From NCBI RefSeq assembly GCF_900128975.1, contig NZ_FQVC01000001.1, positions 518,479-582,478 on the forward strand: a stretch of 64,000 nucleotides of DNA, written 5' to 3'. This stretch comes from Devosia limi DSM 17137 (GTDB lineage Bacteria; Pseudomonadota; Alphaproteobacteria; Rhizobiales; Devosiaceae). Below, piece by piece: positions 51,883-60,679 of this stretch. The notes below the pieces were generated by a model, which saw only the letters and a program-made list of their open reading frames with translations, did not search any database and was not told where the DNA came from. How positions within the stretch are numbered: position 1 is the stretch's first letter; every line of letters begins with the position of its first letter. The position numbers and the translations under genes are program-made.

Positions 51883-52817
51883 GACGCAGCCTCAACCAGC
51901 TTGCTTGGTTTCTTGCGCAGCCGGTGCTTGCTGCTGCTGGGGTCGAGCGCATCCCGAAGAGCGTCGCCCAGAATGTTGAAGGACAGGGTGGTGAGCAGCA
52001 GCGCGAGGCCAGGAAAGAGCACCAGCCACCAGGCGAACATGTAGATCGAGTTGTTCGCCGCTTCCGCCAGCATGCCGCCCCAGCTGGGCGCTGGCGGCGC
52101 GATGCCGAGACCGAGAAACGACAAGGTGGCTTCAAAGATGATCGAGGTCGGCACCATCATGGTGGTGTAGATGATGATGGGGGCGCCCAGATTGGGCAGG
52201 ATGTCGGTGACCATGATGGAAAGGTGGCCAGCCCCCATGGAGCGGGAGGCGAGAACGAATTCACGCTCCTTCAGGGACAGGACCTGCCCCCGGATGACGC
52301 GGCCCATCGTCGTCCATGAGAAAAACACGATGACGGTGACACTGAGCGCCAGGCTCGAGCCGAAGACCGCGACCAGCGACAGCATGCAGAGCAGGACCGG
52401 GATGCTCATCACCAAGTCCATCAGCCGTCCCAGCACGCCATCGATCCAGCCGCCGAAATAGCCGGCGACCAGGCCCACGGTGACGCCGATGAGCGCCGCC
52501 AGGAGCGAAGCCACGACGCCGATGGAGAGCGATACGCGGGCGCCGTAGGCGAGCCGCACCATCACATCGCGCCCCAGTTGATCGCTGCCGAAGAGGAAGT
52601 CGGTGCCGGGCGGGACCGGCAGGCCTGTCGGCGTCAACCCGATATCGTGGAACTGGGCGACGGCCGAGTGGCCGGTGATCGCCGCAATGGCATCGGCCCC
52701 GATGGCCACGGCAATCAGGGCAAGGATGAACGACAGCGAGACCAGACCGGCGCGATCGGACAGCAGGCGGCGCATGGTCAGCTCGAAGGAGCTGCGTTGC
52801 TTGATTTCACCGGTCAT
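51879..52817 (-). CDS. Peptide-type ABC transporter permease (DppC-like), second system
   Basis: A 312-residue permease with [24 protein letters not shown], the loop SLKEREFVLASRSMGAGHLS and LGIAPPAPSWGGMLAEAANN. It has a long polar N-terminus and a basic tail. It overlaps the fused ATPase gene by four bases and the DppB-like gene by four bases. Confidence 0.95.
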   Translation of the reverse strand: MTGEIKQRSSFELTMRRLLSDRAGLVSLSFILALIAVAIGADAIAAITGHSAVAQFHDIGLTPTGLPVPPGTDFLFGSDQLGRDVMVRLAYGARVSLSIGVVASLLAALIGVTVGLVAGYFGGWIDGVLGRLMDLVMSIPVLLCMLSLVAVFGSSLALSVTVIVFFSWTTMGRVIRGQVLSLKEREFVLASRSMGAGHLSIMVTDILPNLGAPIIIYTTMMVPTSIIFEATLSFLGLGIAPPAPSWGGMLAEAANNSIYMFAWWLVLFPGLALLLTTLSFNILGDALRDALDPSSSKHRLRKKPSKLVEAAS

Positions 52818-54658
52818 GGTGTGAGGGCCTCGCTGATGGAGGCCGCAGTCGCGCCACCACCCTTGCGGTAGTTGGGATCGGCGGCGGCCAGAAGTTCGCG
52901 GGTATAGGAATGCTGGGGGCGGTGGTAGAGGGCTTCGGTTTCGCCGCGCTCGACAACCTGTCCGCCCTGCATCACGATGATCTCCTTGCTGACATGACGG
53001 ACCACGGCAAGGTCGTGGGATATGAATAGATAGGAGAGCCCGAGGTCGCGCTGCAGCTTGGCGATCAGGTTGAGAATTTGCGCCTGGATCGACACGTCGA
53101 GCGCGGAAACCGGCTCATCGAAGATGATGATCGAGGGATTGAGAGCCAGGGCGCGGGCAATGCCGATCCGCTGGCGCTGTCCACCGGAAAATTCGGACGG
53201 GAAGCGGTTGTAGTGTTCCGGATTGAGCCCGACGAGCTCCATCAGATCGCGCACCCGGTTCTTGCGATCGTCGCCGTGTGCGACCTTCTGGATGCGGAAC
53301 GGATCGCCGATGATCGCGCCGACGCGGCGGCGGGGATTGAGCGAGCCAAACGGGTCCTGGAACACCATCTGGATGCGCTTGCGCATCTCGACCCAGCTCT
53401 GGCGGTCCAGGTCGATGATGCTCTTGCCCTCGATTTCGACGTCGCCCGAGGTTGGGGGAAGGAGGCCGGCAATGATGCGGGCCAGGGTCGACTTGCCGCA
53501 TCCGCTTTCGCCGACAATGCCTAGCGTCGTGCCGCGCGGCAGCTCGAGGCTGACGCCCTTGAGCACTTCGACGCCGCCACCCTTGCTGAACAGCGACCGC
53601 GCGCCATAGGCCAGCCGGACATCGGACACACTGACGACGATGTCGGAAGACTTGGAGGCAGCTGCACTTTCCTCCGCCGCCGCGGCGATTGCCGGCGCAC
53701 GGACGGCCTTGTTCTCGAGCCAGCACAGCGACTGCGTATTGTCGTCGAAACGGCGCAGCGGCGGGCGCTGCGTCCGGCAGATATCCATTACTGATGGGCA
53801 GCGCGGCGCGAAGGCGCAGGCCTTCTGTTCGATCAGCAGGCTCGGTGGCTGGCCTGGAATGGATGGCAGCGGTCCGCGCGACTCATGGGTGGGCGAGGAT
53901 TGCAGCAGCCCCATTGTGTAGGGGTGCGAGGGCGTGCGGAGCACGGCATTGCCCGGCCCCAGCTCCATGCGATTGCCCGCATACATGACCATGGCATGGT
54001 CGGCGACGGATGACAGCAGTTCGAGGTCATGGGTCACCATGATGATGGCAGTCCCGAACTCACGGCGCATATTGTTGAGCAGGCTGATGATCTGCGCCTG
54101 GACGGTGACATCGAGCGCGGTCGTCGGTTCATCGGCGATCAGCAGGGCAGGGCGCAGCACGATCGCCATCGCGATCATCACGCGCTGGCGCATCCCGCCG
54201 GAGAATTGGTGAGGGTAGTCATTGACCCGCTTGTCGGCATCGTGAATGCCCACCCGGCCCAAGATATCGATGGCTTCGGCCAATGCTGCTTCATGGCTGG
54301 TCTGGCGATGGGTGCGGATGGCCTCGATGATCTGCTGGCCGATTGTGTAGAACGGATGCAGGCTCGATAACGGGTCCTGCGAGATCATCGCTATGCGGTT
54401 GCCCCGCAATTGCTGCATCTCCCGAGGGGAGAGCTTGAGCAGATCACGGTCTTCAAACAGGATCTCGCCCGAGATAAGGGCGCCGGGCAGCAGGCCCATG
54501 ATCGCCTGGGACAGGACGCTCTTGCCCGAGCCCGATTCACCGGCAATGCCGAAGAGTTCCTCGGCTTCCACCGAGAAGGAGACGTCGCGGGCCGCGTGCA
54601 CATGGCCATCCCCGGTCGGGATGGCGATGTTCAGATTGCGAACGGATAAAACGGTCAT
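52814..54658 (-). CDS. Fused peptide-type ABC ATPase (DppD-DppF in one chain)
   Basis: A 614-residue protein with two complete ABC domains. The first has [28 protein letters not shown] and [12 protein letters not shown]. The second has [32 protein letters not shown] and [20 protein letters not shown] cysteine motif between them is the usual C-terminal element of DppD. The fusion replaces the two separate ATPases seen in the other transporter of this window. ATG 54658 is chosen; no strong ribosome site is visible. Confidence 0.94.
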   Translation of the reverse strand: MTVLSVRNLNIAIPTGDGHVHAARDVSFSVEAEELFGIAGESGSGKSVLSQAIMGLLPGALISGEILFEDRDLLKLSPREMQQLRGNRIAMISQDPLSSLHPFYTIGQQIIEAIRTHRQTSHEAALAEAIDILGRVGIHDADKRVNDYPHQFSGGMRQRVMIAMAIVLRPALLIADEPTTALDVTVQAQIISLLNNMRREFGTAIIMVTHDLELLSSVADHAMVMYAGNRMELGPGNAVLRTPSHPYTMGLLQSSPTHESRGPLPSIPGQPPSLLIEQKACAFAPRCPSVMDICRTQRPPLRRFDDNTQSLCWLENKAVRAPAIAAAAEESAAASKSSDIVVSVSDVRLAYGARSLFSKGGGVEVLKGVSLELPRGTTLGIVGESGCGKSTLARIIAGLLPPTSGDVEIEGKSIIDLDRQSWVEMRKRIQMVFQDPFGSLNPRRRVGAIIGDPFRIQKVAHGDDRKNRVRDLMELVGLNPEHYNRFPSEFSGGQRQRIGIARALALNPSIIIFDEPVSALDVSIQAQILNLIAKLQRDLGLSYLFISHDLAVVRHVSKEIIVMQGGQVVERGETEALYHRPQHSYTRELLAAADPNYRKGGGATAASISEALTP

Positions 54659-54688
54659 GGGCGGGAGTCGCAGATAGAACAATCAAGG

Positions 54689-54722
54689 GAGGCCGGGCCC
54701 GGTTGGATCGGGACCCGGCCTC
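54689..54722 (-). terminator. Hairpin between peptide-binding protein and fused ATPase genes
   Basis: The arms 54689-54701 (GAGGCCGGGCCCG) and 54709-54722 (CGGGACCCGGCCTC) pair with a single bulged base. It lies in the 91-base gap after the binding protein stop on the minus strand. No T tract; probably an attenuator or stabiliser that raises binding-protein output. Confidence 0.7.
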
Positions 54723-54749
54723 GTCTTGACGTTGCAGGTGTGGACGCGA

Positions 54750-56486
54750 TCAGCGCTTCAGCCAGACATTGGTCCAGTCGCCATTACCGCCAGCCGCATA
54801 GGGCAGGAAGTTCTGAACGCCGGCACCGTGATAGAGCACGGTGGTCTGGGAGATAAGCGGCACGGTGGGCGGATTGGCCATGACGATTTCGTCGACCTGG
54901 TTCCACAGCAGCGCGGCCTCGGCAAGATCGGACGTGGCCAGCGCCTTGGCGGCAATCGCGTTGGCTTCCTCGTTGTTGTAGTCCGAGAAGTTGAACGTGC
55001 CATGCGTGCCGTCATAGGTGTATTGCGGCTGGAAGATCGAGCGGGCTGCGCCACCCGGCCAGTCCGGCGACCAGCCCGAAGGCACCAGGTCCCAGACGCC
55101 ATTGAGAGCATTGTCGAAATTGGTGATCAGGCGCGGATAGAAATCGGACGGAGGGGTCGGCACCAGTTCGATCTTGAAACCAGCTTCTTCAAGGCTTGCC
55201 TGCAGAACCTGAGCTTCCGATGCGCCATTGCCGGCATTGCGGAAGGGCATTTTCAACGACAGGCCATCGGGATATCCGGCTTCCGCCAGCAGCGCACGAG
55301 CCCGTTCCGGGTCCCCCTGGTCATCCGGAGTGGGATAGGGCGCGAAGTCGTGATGACCCAGAATGCCGAGCGGGAAAATGCCATTGAGCGGCGTGGCAAA
55401 TTCTCGGCCACCCAATTGCTGCACCACGGCTGCCTTGTTGACGGCATAGTTGAGCGCCTGGCGGACCAGCGGATTGCGGAGTGCACCGTCATTGTTTTCC
55501 GACACGGTGTTGATCCAGATCATGCGCGAGGCGCCTTCGGCCAGCGTCGAGATCTTGTCGTCGCCCTGCATGGTCAGCATCTGCACGGTCACAGGCGGTA
55601 CGTTGATGTCGTACAGCATGTCGCCATCACCCGACTGCAATTGCTGCATGGCAGCGTCAGGCTGCACGCCGGCGATCACTTCGATAGTGTCGACATAGGC
55701 CTTGCGCAGCGGGTCGCTCTCCGCCTGCCAGGCGGGGTTGCGCTCCAGCGTCACCTTCGTGTCCGGCACATAGGATGCAATCGTGTAGGGGCCGTTGGAG
55801 ATGTAGTTGTCGCGGTAATCCGGGCTGTCCGGAAGATAGTCGAGTACTTCCACCGGCGCAGGCGTCGTTACCGGCAGCGTCAGCAGATAGATGAAGTCGT
55901 TGGCGGCATAGTTGAGGTGGAAGACGACGGTATCATCCGCCGGGGTCTCGATGCCGGCGACGTCGCCCTGCTCGATATAGGCCTTCATGGCCTCGACGGT
56001 CGGCTCAACGCCACCAAAGCCGGCGCAGAAATCAGCAAAGCCGACAATCAGGTCCTCGAAATAGGACACGGCTGGCGCGGGGATGGATGGATTGCACAGA
56101 CGCATGAAACCGCGTTCGACGTCGGCGGCAACGATCTGGCGCGGACCGCCGGGGGCGTCCCAATTGGCGCCCTGGCGCAGCTTGAACGTATAGGTCTTGC
56201 CGTCATCGGTCGGCACCGGAACGCTGTCGGCGAGATCGGCCTGCGGCGCGATCTGCTCTTGCGGATCGGTGGAAGCGGCAAAGTTGATCAGCTGGCGCGT
56301 GGTGGCGCGAAAGAAGCTGCCGGTATCGGCAGTGGCCGGTGGGACCGTGTCGAAGCGGTCAACTTCGGCGGTGCCCAGAACCCGGAGCGTTCCACCAGTC
56401 TGCGCGTCCTGCGCAACAACCACGGAACTCATCAAGGCAAGTGTCAACGCCCCCAAAGCCAGGGCGGCAGATAAGCGATGTTCCAT
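54750..56486 (-). CDS. Peptide-type ABC transporter substrate-binding protein, second system
   Basis: A 578-residue family 5 binding protein. The signal peptide is MEHRLSAALALGALTLALMSSVVVA. The mature part includes GGTLRVLGTAEVDRFDTVPP, SNGPYTIASYVPDTKVTLERN and YPDGLSLKMPFRN. The start at ATG 56486 has AAGGA six bases upstream; the upstream open frame to 56657 crosses operator sites and is rejected. It heads the operon with the fused ATPase, two permeases and the DadA-like oxidase. Two TTTGATCAAA sites lie just upstream. Confidence 0.93.
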   Translation of the reverse strand: MEHRLSAALALGALTLALMSSVVVAQDAQTGGTLRVLGTAEVDRFDTVPPATADTGSFFRATTRQLINFAASTDPQEQIAPQADLADSVPVPTDDGKTYTFKLRQGANWDAPGGPRQIVAADVERGFMRLCNPSIPAPAVSYFEDLIVGFADFCAGFGGVEPTVEAMKAYIEQGDVAGIETPADDTVVFHLNYAANDFIYLLTLPVTTPAPVEVLDYLPDSPDYRDNYISNGPYTIASYVPDTKVTLERNPAWQAESDPLRKAYVDTIEVIAGVQPDAAMQQLQSGDGDMLYDINVPPVTVQMLTMQGDDKISTLAEGASRMIWINTVSENNDGALRNPLVRQALNYAVNKAAVVQQLGGREFATPLNGIFPLGILGHHDFAPYPTPDDQGDPERARALLAEAGYPDGLSLKMPFRNAGNGASEAQVLQASLEEAGFKIELVPTPPSDFYPRLITNFDNALNGVWDLVPSGWSPDWPGGAARSIFQPQYTYDGTHGTFNFSDYNNEEANAIAAKALATSDLAEAALLWNQVDEIVMANPPTVPLISQTTVLYHGAGVQNFLPYAAGGNGDWTNVWLKR

Positions 56487-56567
56487 TTTTTCCTTCTGCC
56501 GCGCCGGGCAGGTCCCTTTTTTATTGCGCCAGCGGCGGTTTCCCCTCGCAGCCAAGCGTAATGAGCA

Positions 56568-56577
56568 TTTGATCAAA
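56568..56577. promoter_or_regulatory. TTTGATCAAA palindrome upstream of the second peptide transporter
   Basis: Perfect 10-bp palindrome 81 bases before the binding protein ATG. One of a pair in this divergent region; the second is at 56682-56691, 114 bases away centre to centre. Confidence 0.72.
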
Positions 56578-56681
56578 CGCTGGAACAGTATGGGTGTGCG
56601 GGCCATGCTGTCAACGGCCAACGGCGCGCGCGCCATGGCGATCTGTTCACGATTCACAAGCGAATCTTCAATCTATGATTT

Positions 56682-56691
56682 TTTGATCAAA
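56682..56691. promoter_or_regulatory. TTTGATCAAA palindrome upstream of the amidohydrolase gene
   Basis: Perfect 10-bp palindrome 94 bases before the amidohydrolase ATG at 56786. Paired with the site at 56568-56577; together they flank the divergent promoters. Confidence 0.72.
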
Positions 56692-56785
56692 CGACTTTAC
56701 AGGCCATCCGGATGCCGACACATTGGGGCCGATTACCAGGCCGATCTCGGTCCGGATGTGCCTGCACGGCTGGAGGAAAAGACCA

Positions 56786-58027
56786 ATGGCAGCTATCGCT
56801 TTCACCAATGCGACCGTATTCGACGGTTTGCGCGATGAGGCTGTTCCGGGCATGAATGTCCTGGTGGTGGATGGTCGTATCGAGGCCGTCACCGACAAGT
56901 CGATCTCCGGCACGTCGGTAACCGAATATGACATTGGCGGACGGACGCTGATGCCCGGTCTGATCGATGCGCATGTCCATGTCTACGCCATCAACCTGGT
57001 TGCCGAACATGATCGCAATATCGCGCTGACCGAGATGACGGCGCGCGCCGTGCCCCGTATCCGCAAGATGCTGGACCGCGGCTTCACCAGCGTGCGCGAC
57101 GTGGCGGGTGGCGATGTCGGGATCCGCAATGCCATCGCCCAGGGCTACATTCCCGGCCCACGGCTTTTCGTTGGCGGCCCGGCGCTCAGCCAGATCGGCG
57201 GGCATGGCGATCACCGCAGCACGACCGACGATCGCATCGACATCGACATGAATGCGAGCGCCTTCAATTTCACCTGCCGCATCGTTGAAGGCGTCGAAAA
57301 GCTCCGCAGTGTCGTGCGCAATGAAATGCGCAAGGGCGTCGATCACATCAAGGTACTGGCCTCGGGGGGCGTTGGCTCGCCAACCGATGCCATCGACGCT
57401 ACCCAGTTCACCGAAGAGGAAATCCGCGCCGTCGTGCAGGAGGCGGCCGTGCGCGGCAAATATGTCTGCGCGCACGCCTATGAAAGCGCCGCGATTGCGC
57501 ATTCGATCCGGGCCGGCGTTCGCACCATCGAGCATGCCAACCTCATCAACCGCCAGACCGCAGCCATGGTCGCGGCAGCCGATGCCTTCATCGTGCCAAC
57601 GCTGGTGGCCTATGAAGTGACCGCCCAGCATGGCGAGCGCCTGGGCCTGTCGCCGGTGGTGATGGAAAAGCTCAACATGGTCAACGATGCCGGCATCGCC
57701 ATGCTTGGGCTCTGCGAGTCGGAAAACGTCCAGCTCGGCTTCGGGACCGACCTGATGGGCGACATGGAATTTGCCCAGCTGCAGGAATTGACCATTCGCG
57801 CCCGTGCGCAGCGTCCGGTGGACGTGCTGAAATCGGCAACTTCGGTCAACGCCAAGATCGTGCAGCGCTCCGATCTGGGCGTCATCGCGCCCGGCGCGCT
57901 TGCCGACATTCTGGTGGTCGATGGCGACCCGCTCAAGGACATCTCGGTGCTGACAGAGACCGACAAGAACATGCGCATGATCATGAAGGACGGCGCGGTC
58001 TACAAGACCGACCTGCAGCCGAAGTGA
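56786..58027 (+). CDS. Metal-dependent amidohydrolase (Xaa-Pro dipeptidase/imidazolonepropionase-like)
   Basis: A 413-residue TIM-barrel amidohydrolase. The metal motif DAHVHV is at residues 61-66 (His63, His65). VDHIKVLASGG supplies the bridging Lys. YVCAHAYES and IEHANLI give two further histidines, and GFGTDLMGD the aspartate. The set is complete, so it should be active. Relatives include Xaa-Arg/Xaa-Pro dipeptidases and ochratoxinase-type amidases. The start at ATG 56786 has GGAGG upstream. The next gene is an S9 peptidase, so both probably process imported peptides or amides. Confidence 0.9.
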   Translation: MAAIAFTNATVFDGLRDEAVPGMNVLVVDGRIEAVTDKSISGTSVTEYDIGGRTLMPGLIDAHVHVYAINLVAEHDRNIALTEMTARAVPRIRKMLDRGFTSVRDVAGGDVGIRNAIAQGYIPGPRLFVGGPALSQIGGHGDHRSTTDDRIDIDMNASAFNFTCRIVEGVEKLRSVVRNEMRKGVDHIKVLASGGVGSPTDAIDATQFTEEEIRAVVQEAAVRGKYVCAHAYESAAIAHSIRAGVRTIEHANLINRQTAAMVAAADAFIVPTLVAYEVTAQHGERLGLSPVVMEKLNMVNDAGIAMLGLCESENVQLGFGTDLMGDMEFAQLQELTIRARAQRPVDVLKSATSVNAKIVQRSDLGVIAPGALADILVVDGDPLKDISVLTETDKNMRMIMKDGAVYKTDLQPK

Positions 58028-58076
58028 GCTGCAGCCCTGCTGCCAGAGCCCTGTAATTCGCACAATCGAGCCGATC

Positions 58077-60140
58077 ATGACGTCCAGCGCCACCGATAGC
58101 CTGTCCTTTGAAACGCTTTATAGCGAGCCCTACATCATCGGGACGCTGCCGATCGGTGCCCAATGGTCGGGCGATGGCAGGAAGCTCGCCTTCCTCTGGA
58201 ATGATGGCGGGCACACCTTCCGCGATATCTGGATTTGGGATCGGGAGAGCAAGGGCCTGTATCGCCAAACCCATCTCGGCACTGGCCAGACCAGCGGGGA
58301 GCCGGCCGGTATTGCCGAACTGGCCTGGTTGGGCGCGGACCGTTTGGCCTTTGTGCTGGATGGGCGGCTCCATATCTGCCTGGAAGATGGCACCGTCAGG
58401 CCGCTGGCTATCGGGCAGGGGAGTGTTCGCGCCCTCGCTGTTTCGTCCACAACCGGCGCCTTGGCGTTTCTGAGTGGCAATGCGCTGCTCTGCATCGACG
58501 TCGATGCTGGGGGGGCGCCGGAAACCCTTGTCGCCGGGGGCGATTTTGTCAGCGTTGAGTCCTTCCATTGGGCGGCCAATGGGCAAGACATCGTCTTCGT
58601 TCAGGCTGACGACACCAATACCCGCAAGATCGAAATCGCCTATGACGCCCGGGGCGAAGCGCACAAGGATCGGTTTGTCCGCTCTTTCCCCGGCGATCTG
58701 CTGACGCGTCGCCGTGTTGGCATTGTGAGTGCGGGCGCGACGCGCTGGTTCGACCGGCCCGATGCGGAAGACGCGATCTGGGGCTATGACCTGTCGCCCG
58801 ATGGCGCGTCGCTGTTCATCAGCAGCAGTGATCTGTCGATCAAGCACCACACCATCTTCATGTTCGATACCCGGACGGGCGCGCGCAATGTCTTCTACGC
58901 CGCCCATGACCCGATCAAGATCCGCCCGGACTGGCAGGTTGCCTTCGCGCCCGACGGCAAGGGGCTGATCGTGCTGACCGATCGCGACGGCTATAACCAC
59001 CTCCATATTCTGCCCTCGGAAGGCGCCGCGCTCGAGCCCATGACCGCAGGCGCATGGGAAATCGCCGATTTCTGCCTCGATGCGGCCAATGGCCTGATCT
59101 ATTTCACCGCCAATGCAGCCCATCCCGCCGAGAGGCACGTCTATTCGGTTGGTATCGCGGGCGGCGCCATCGCGCAGCTGACCAAGGCTGCCGGTATCCA
59201 CGTCCCCACCTATACGGCCGATTTCAGCGCCTTCGCTGATCTGTTCAGCGATGACATGACGCCGCCCGAGCTCTTCGTTCGACCCCTGCAGGGTGGAGGC
59301 GAAGCCACACAGGTTACGCACTCACCCTTGCCGGCCTTTGCCAGCCGACGCTGGGCCGACGTGCGCTATGTGCCGTTCAAGAGCCATGTCGATGGCGTCG
59401 AACTGATGGCGCGGGTCACGCTTCCACCGGGCTTCACCCTGCATGGCAATTATCCCATGGTCGTCGGCTCGGTCTATTCGGATGGGTTGCTCAATCAATG
59501 GGGCGGTCGCGCTGCCCATCCAAGCTGGGGCATCGATCAATATCTCGCCGCCCGCGGCTTCGTGGTCGTCAGTCCCGAAATTCGCGGCAGCTTCGGCCGT
59601 GGCCGGGAGTGGAACCGGCCCATGCTGCATAGCTATGGCACGCAGGATATCGAGGACATCGCCGACTGTGTCACCACGCTGACCGGCCTCGGTTATGCCG
59701 ATCCCAAGCGCGTCGGTCTCTGGGGCTCCAGCTATGGTGGCCTGATGACGCTGATGTCGCTGTTCAAGAAGCCGGGCTTCTATGCCGCGGGCTTTGCCGG
59801 CGCACCTGCCACCAATGTCTGGCACGCCTATCCCGAGCAGGGCTGGATCATGGGCCTGGCCGAGGGCGAGGATTTTATCGAGCGCTACCGCGCGCAATCG
59901 GCACTGTTCCACACCGAGGGCCTGCAGGACGAGTTGATGATCCTCCACGGTACCAAGGACGAGGTCGTGCTCTACGCCGACACGATGGCCCTGGTCGAAA
60001 AACTGATCGCACAGGGCAAGACGTTCGAGCTGGTTACACTGCCCGGCACTGGCCATGCCTGGTCCAAGCAGAGCCGCAATCTCACGCGTTTTGCCTATGG
60101 CAAGCTCGCCGATTTCTTCGAGAAAGCACTGCGCCCGTGA
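58077..60140 (+). CDS. S9 family serine peptidase (prolyl oligopeptidase/acylaminoacyl peptidase type)
   Basis: A 687-residue enzyme. Residues about 1-430 are a beta-propeller (repeats such as WSGDGRKLAFLWNDGGH and WDRES). Residues about 430-687 form the catalytic domain: nucleophile GLWGSSYGGLM, aspartate in LHGTKDEVV and histidine in LPGTGHAWSK. It cleaves short peptides, often next to proline or an acylated N-terminus. No signal peptide is seen, so it acts in the cytoplasm on imported peptides. It follows the amidohydrolase by 49 bases and ends with a terminator at 60213. Confidence 0.92.
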   Translation: MTSSATDSLSFETLYSEPYIIGTLPIGAQWSGDGRKLAFLWNDGGHTFRDIWIWDRESKGLYRQTHLGTGQTSGEPAGIAELAWLGADRLAFVLDGRLHICLEDGTVRPLAIGQGSVRALAVSSTTGALAFLSGNALLCIDVDAGGAPETLVAGGDFVSVESFHWAANGQDIVFVQADDTNTRKIEIAYDARGEAHKDRFVRSFPGDLLTRRRVGIVSAGATRWFDRPDAEDAIWGYDLSPDGASLFISSSDLSIKHHTIFMFDTRTGARNVFYAAHDPIKIRPDWQVAFAPDGKGLIVLTDRDGYNHLHILPSEGAALEPMTAGAWEIADFCLDAANGLIYFTANAAHPAERHVYSVGIAGGAIAQLTKAAGIHVPTYTADFSAFADLFSDDMTPPELFVRPLQGGGEATQVTHSPLPAFASRRWADVRYVPFKSHVDGVELMARVTLPPGFTLHGNYPMVVGSVYSDGLLNQWGGRAAHPSWGIDQYLAARGFVVVSPEIRGSFGRGREWNRPMLHSYGTQDIEDIADCVTTLTGLGYADPKRVGLWGSSYGGLMTLMSLFKKPGFYAAGFAGAPATNVWHAYPEQGWIMGLAEGEDFIERYRAQSALFHTEGLQDELMILHGTKDEVVLYADTMALVEKLIAQGKTFELVTLPGTGHAWSKQSRNLTRFAYGKLADFFEKALRP

Positions 60141-60212
60141 TCGAGCGCCAGCCCGGACTGACCCCGCCAGCAGGCGGACTGGGCGAGCGGCAAACGTCTT
60201 GACAGCACAATG

Positions 60213-60246
60213 GGCCCGCCGCGCGTAACTGCGTGGCGGGCTTTTG
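60213..60246 (+). terminator. Terminator after the S9 peptidase gene
   Basis: GCCCGCC (60214-60220) pairs with GGCGGGC (60235-60241), extended by the inner GCGC/GCGT bases, followed by TTTT. It lies about 70 bases after the stop codon and also faces the convergent copZ gene. Confidence 0.82.
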
Positions 60247-60322
60247 CGGACCTGCGGTCTGCCGGGGCCCGCCGTGCTCAAGCACGGCCGTGGCCATTGC
60301 GATGGCGCTTCGATGCGCGCCT

Positions 60323-60517
60323 TCAGCCTGCACTTGCCGGATAGCCGGCTTCTTCGAGCACCTGTTGCAGGTCCGCTCTTGTCGCAGTGGTCTCTACCGT
60401 AACGAGGCGGCTGGCGGGGTTGGTCTCGACCCTTGCAGTGGGGTCGACCGACTGGATCGCCCTGGTGACGGACCTGGCGCAGCCGCCACAGGTCATGTTC
60501 TCGATCTTGAGTTCCAT
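60323..60517 (-). CDS. copZ: Heavy-metal-associated domain protein, CopZ-like copper chaperone
   Basis: A 64-residue single-domain protein ([20 protein letters not shown]) with the Cu(I)-binding MTCGGC motif at residues 8-13. The start at ATG 60517 has AAGGAG upstream. Such chaperones deliver copper to CopA or to the regulator. It is divergent from copA, and a CueR-type promoter on its own strand covers 60552-60582. The family is clear; whether the metal is copper rather than another soft metal is inferred from the neighbour. Confidence 0.92.
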   Translation of the reverse strand: MELKIENMTCGGCARSVTRAIQSVDPTARVETNPASRLVTVETTATRADLQQVLEEAGYPASAG

Positions 60518-60551
60518 GAGATTGCTCCTTGGTTTGGGTCTCATGACGCCA

Positions 60552-60582
60552 AAGGTGGGGCTTCCAGCTATGGTAAGGTCAA
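60552..60582 (-). promoter_or_regulatory. CueR/MerR-type promoter of copZ
   Basis: On the minus strand, TTGACC (60582-60577) and CACCTT (60557-60552) are 19 bases apart, the long spacing required by MerR-family activators. The spacer holds an interrupted dyad, TTACCA...TGGAAG. It resembles the copA promoter on the other strand. Confidence 0.65.
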
Positions 60583-60608
60583 GGAGCACCAGACTGAAAA
60601 ATTGGGTC

Positions 60609-60639
60609 TTGACCTTCCCATGGTGGGAAGCTGCATCTT
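60609..60639 (+). promoter_or_regulatory. CueR/MerR-type promoter of copA
   Basis: TTGACC (60609-60614) and CATCTT (60634-60639) are 19 bases apart. The spacer contains the perfect dyad CTTCCCA-TGG-TGGGAAG (60614-60630), the classic CueR box. Transcription would start about 35 bases before the copA ATG. Confidence 0.8.
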
Positions 60640-60679
60640 CTGCACGAACTTGAAATTCGGAATATTTAAGGAGGCGGCC

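Noticed and set aside
54726..56474. 582-codon plus-strand frame
   Set aside because: Antisense to the peptide-binding protein at 54750; no domain resemblance.
56687..59321. Two long minus-strand frames (468 and 446 codons)
   Set aside because: Antisense to the amidohydrolase and S9 peptidase genes, both of which have complete catalytic motifs.
60233..60679. Longer copA with an N-terminal extension
   Set aside because: The extension overlaps copZ on the other strand and both metal promoters; ATG 60680 has a strong AAGGAGG site and starts just before the first metal-binding domain.
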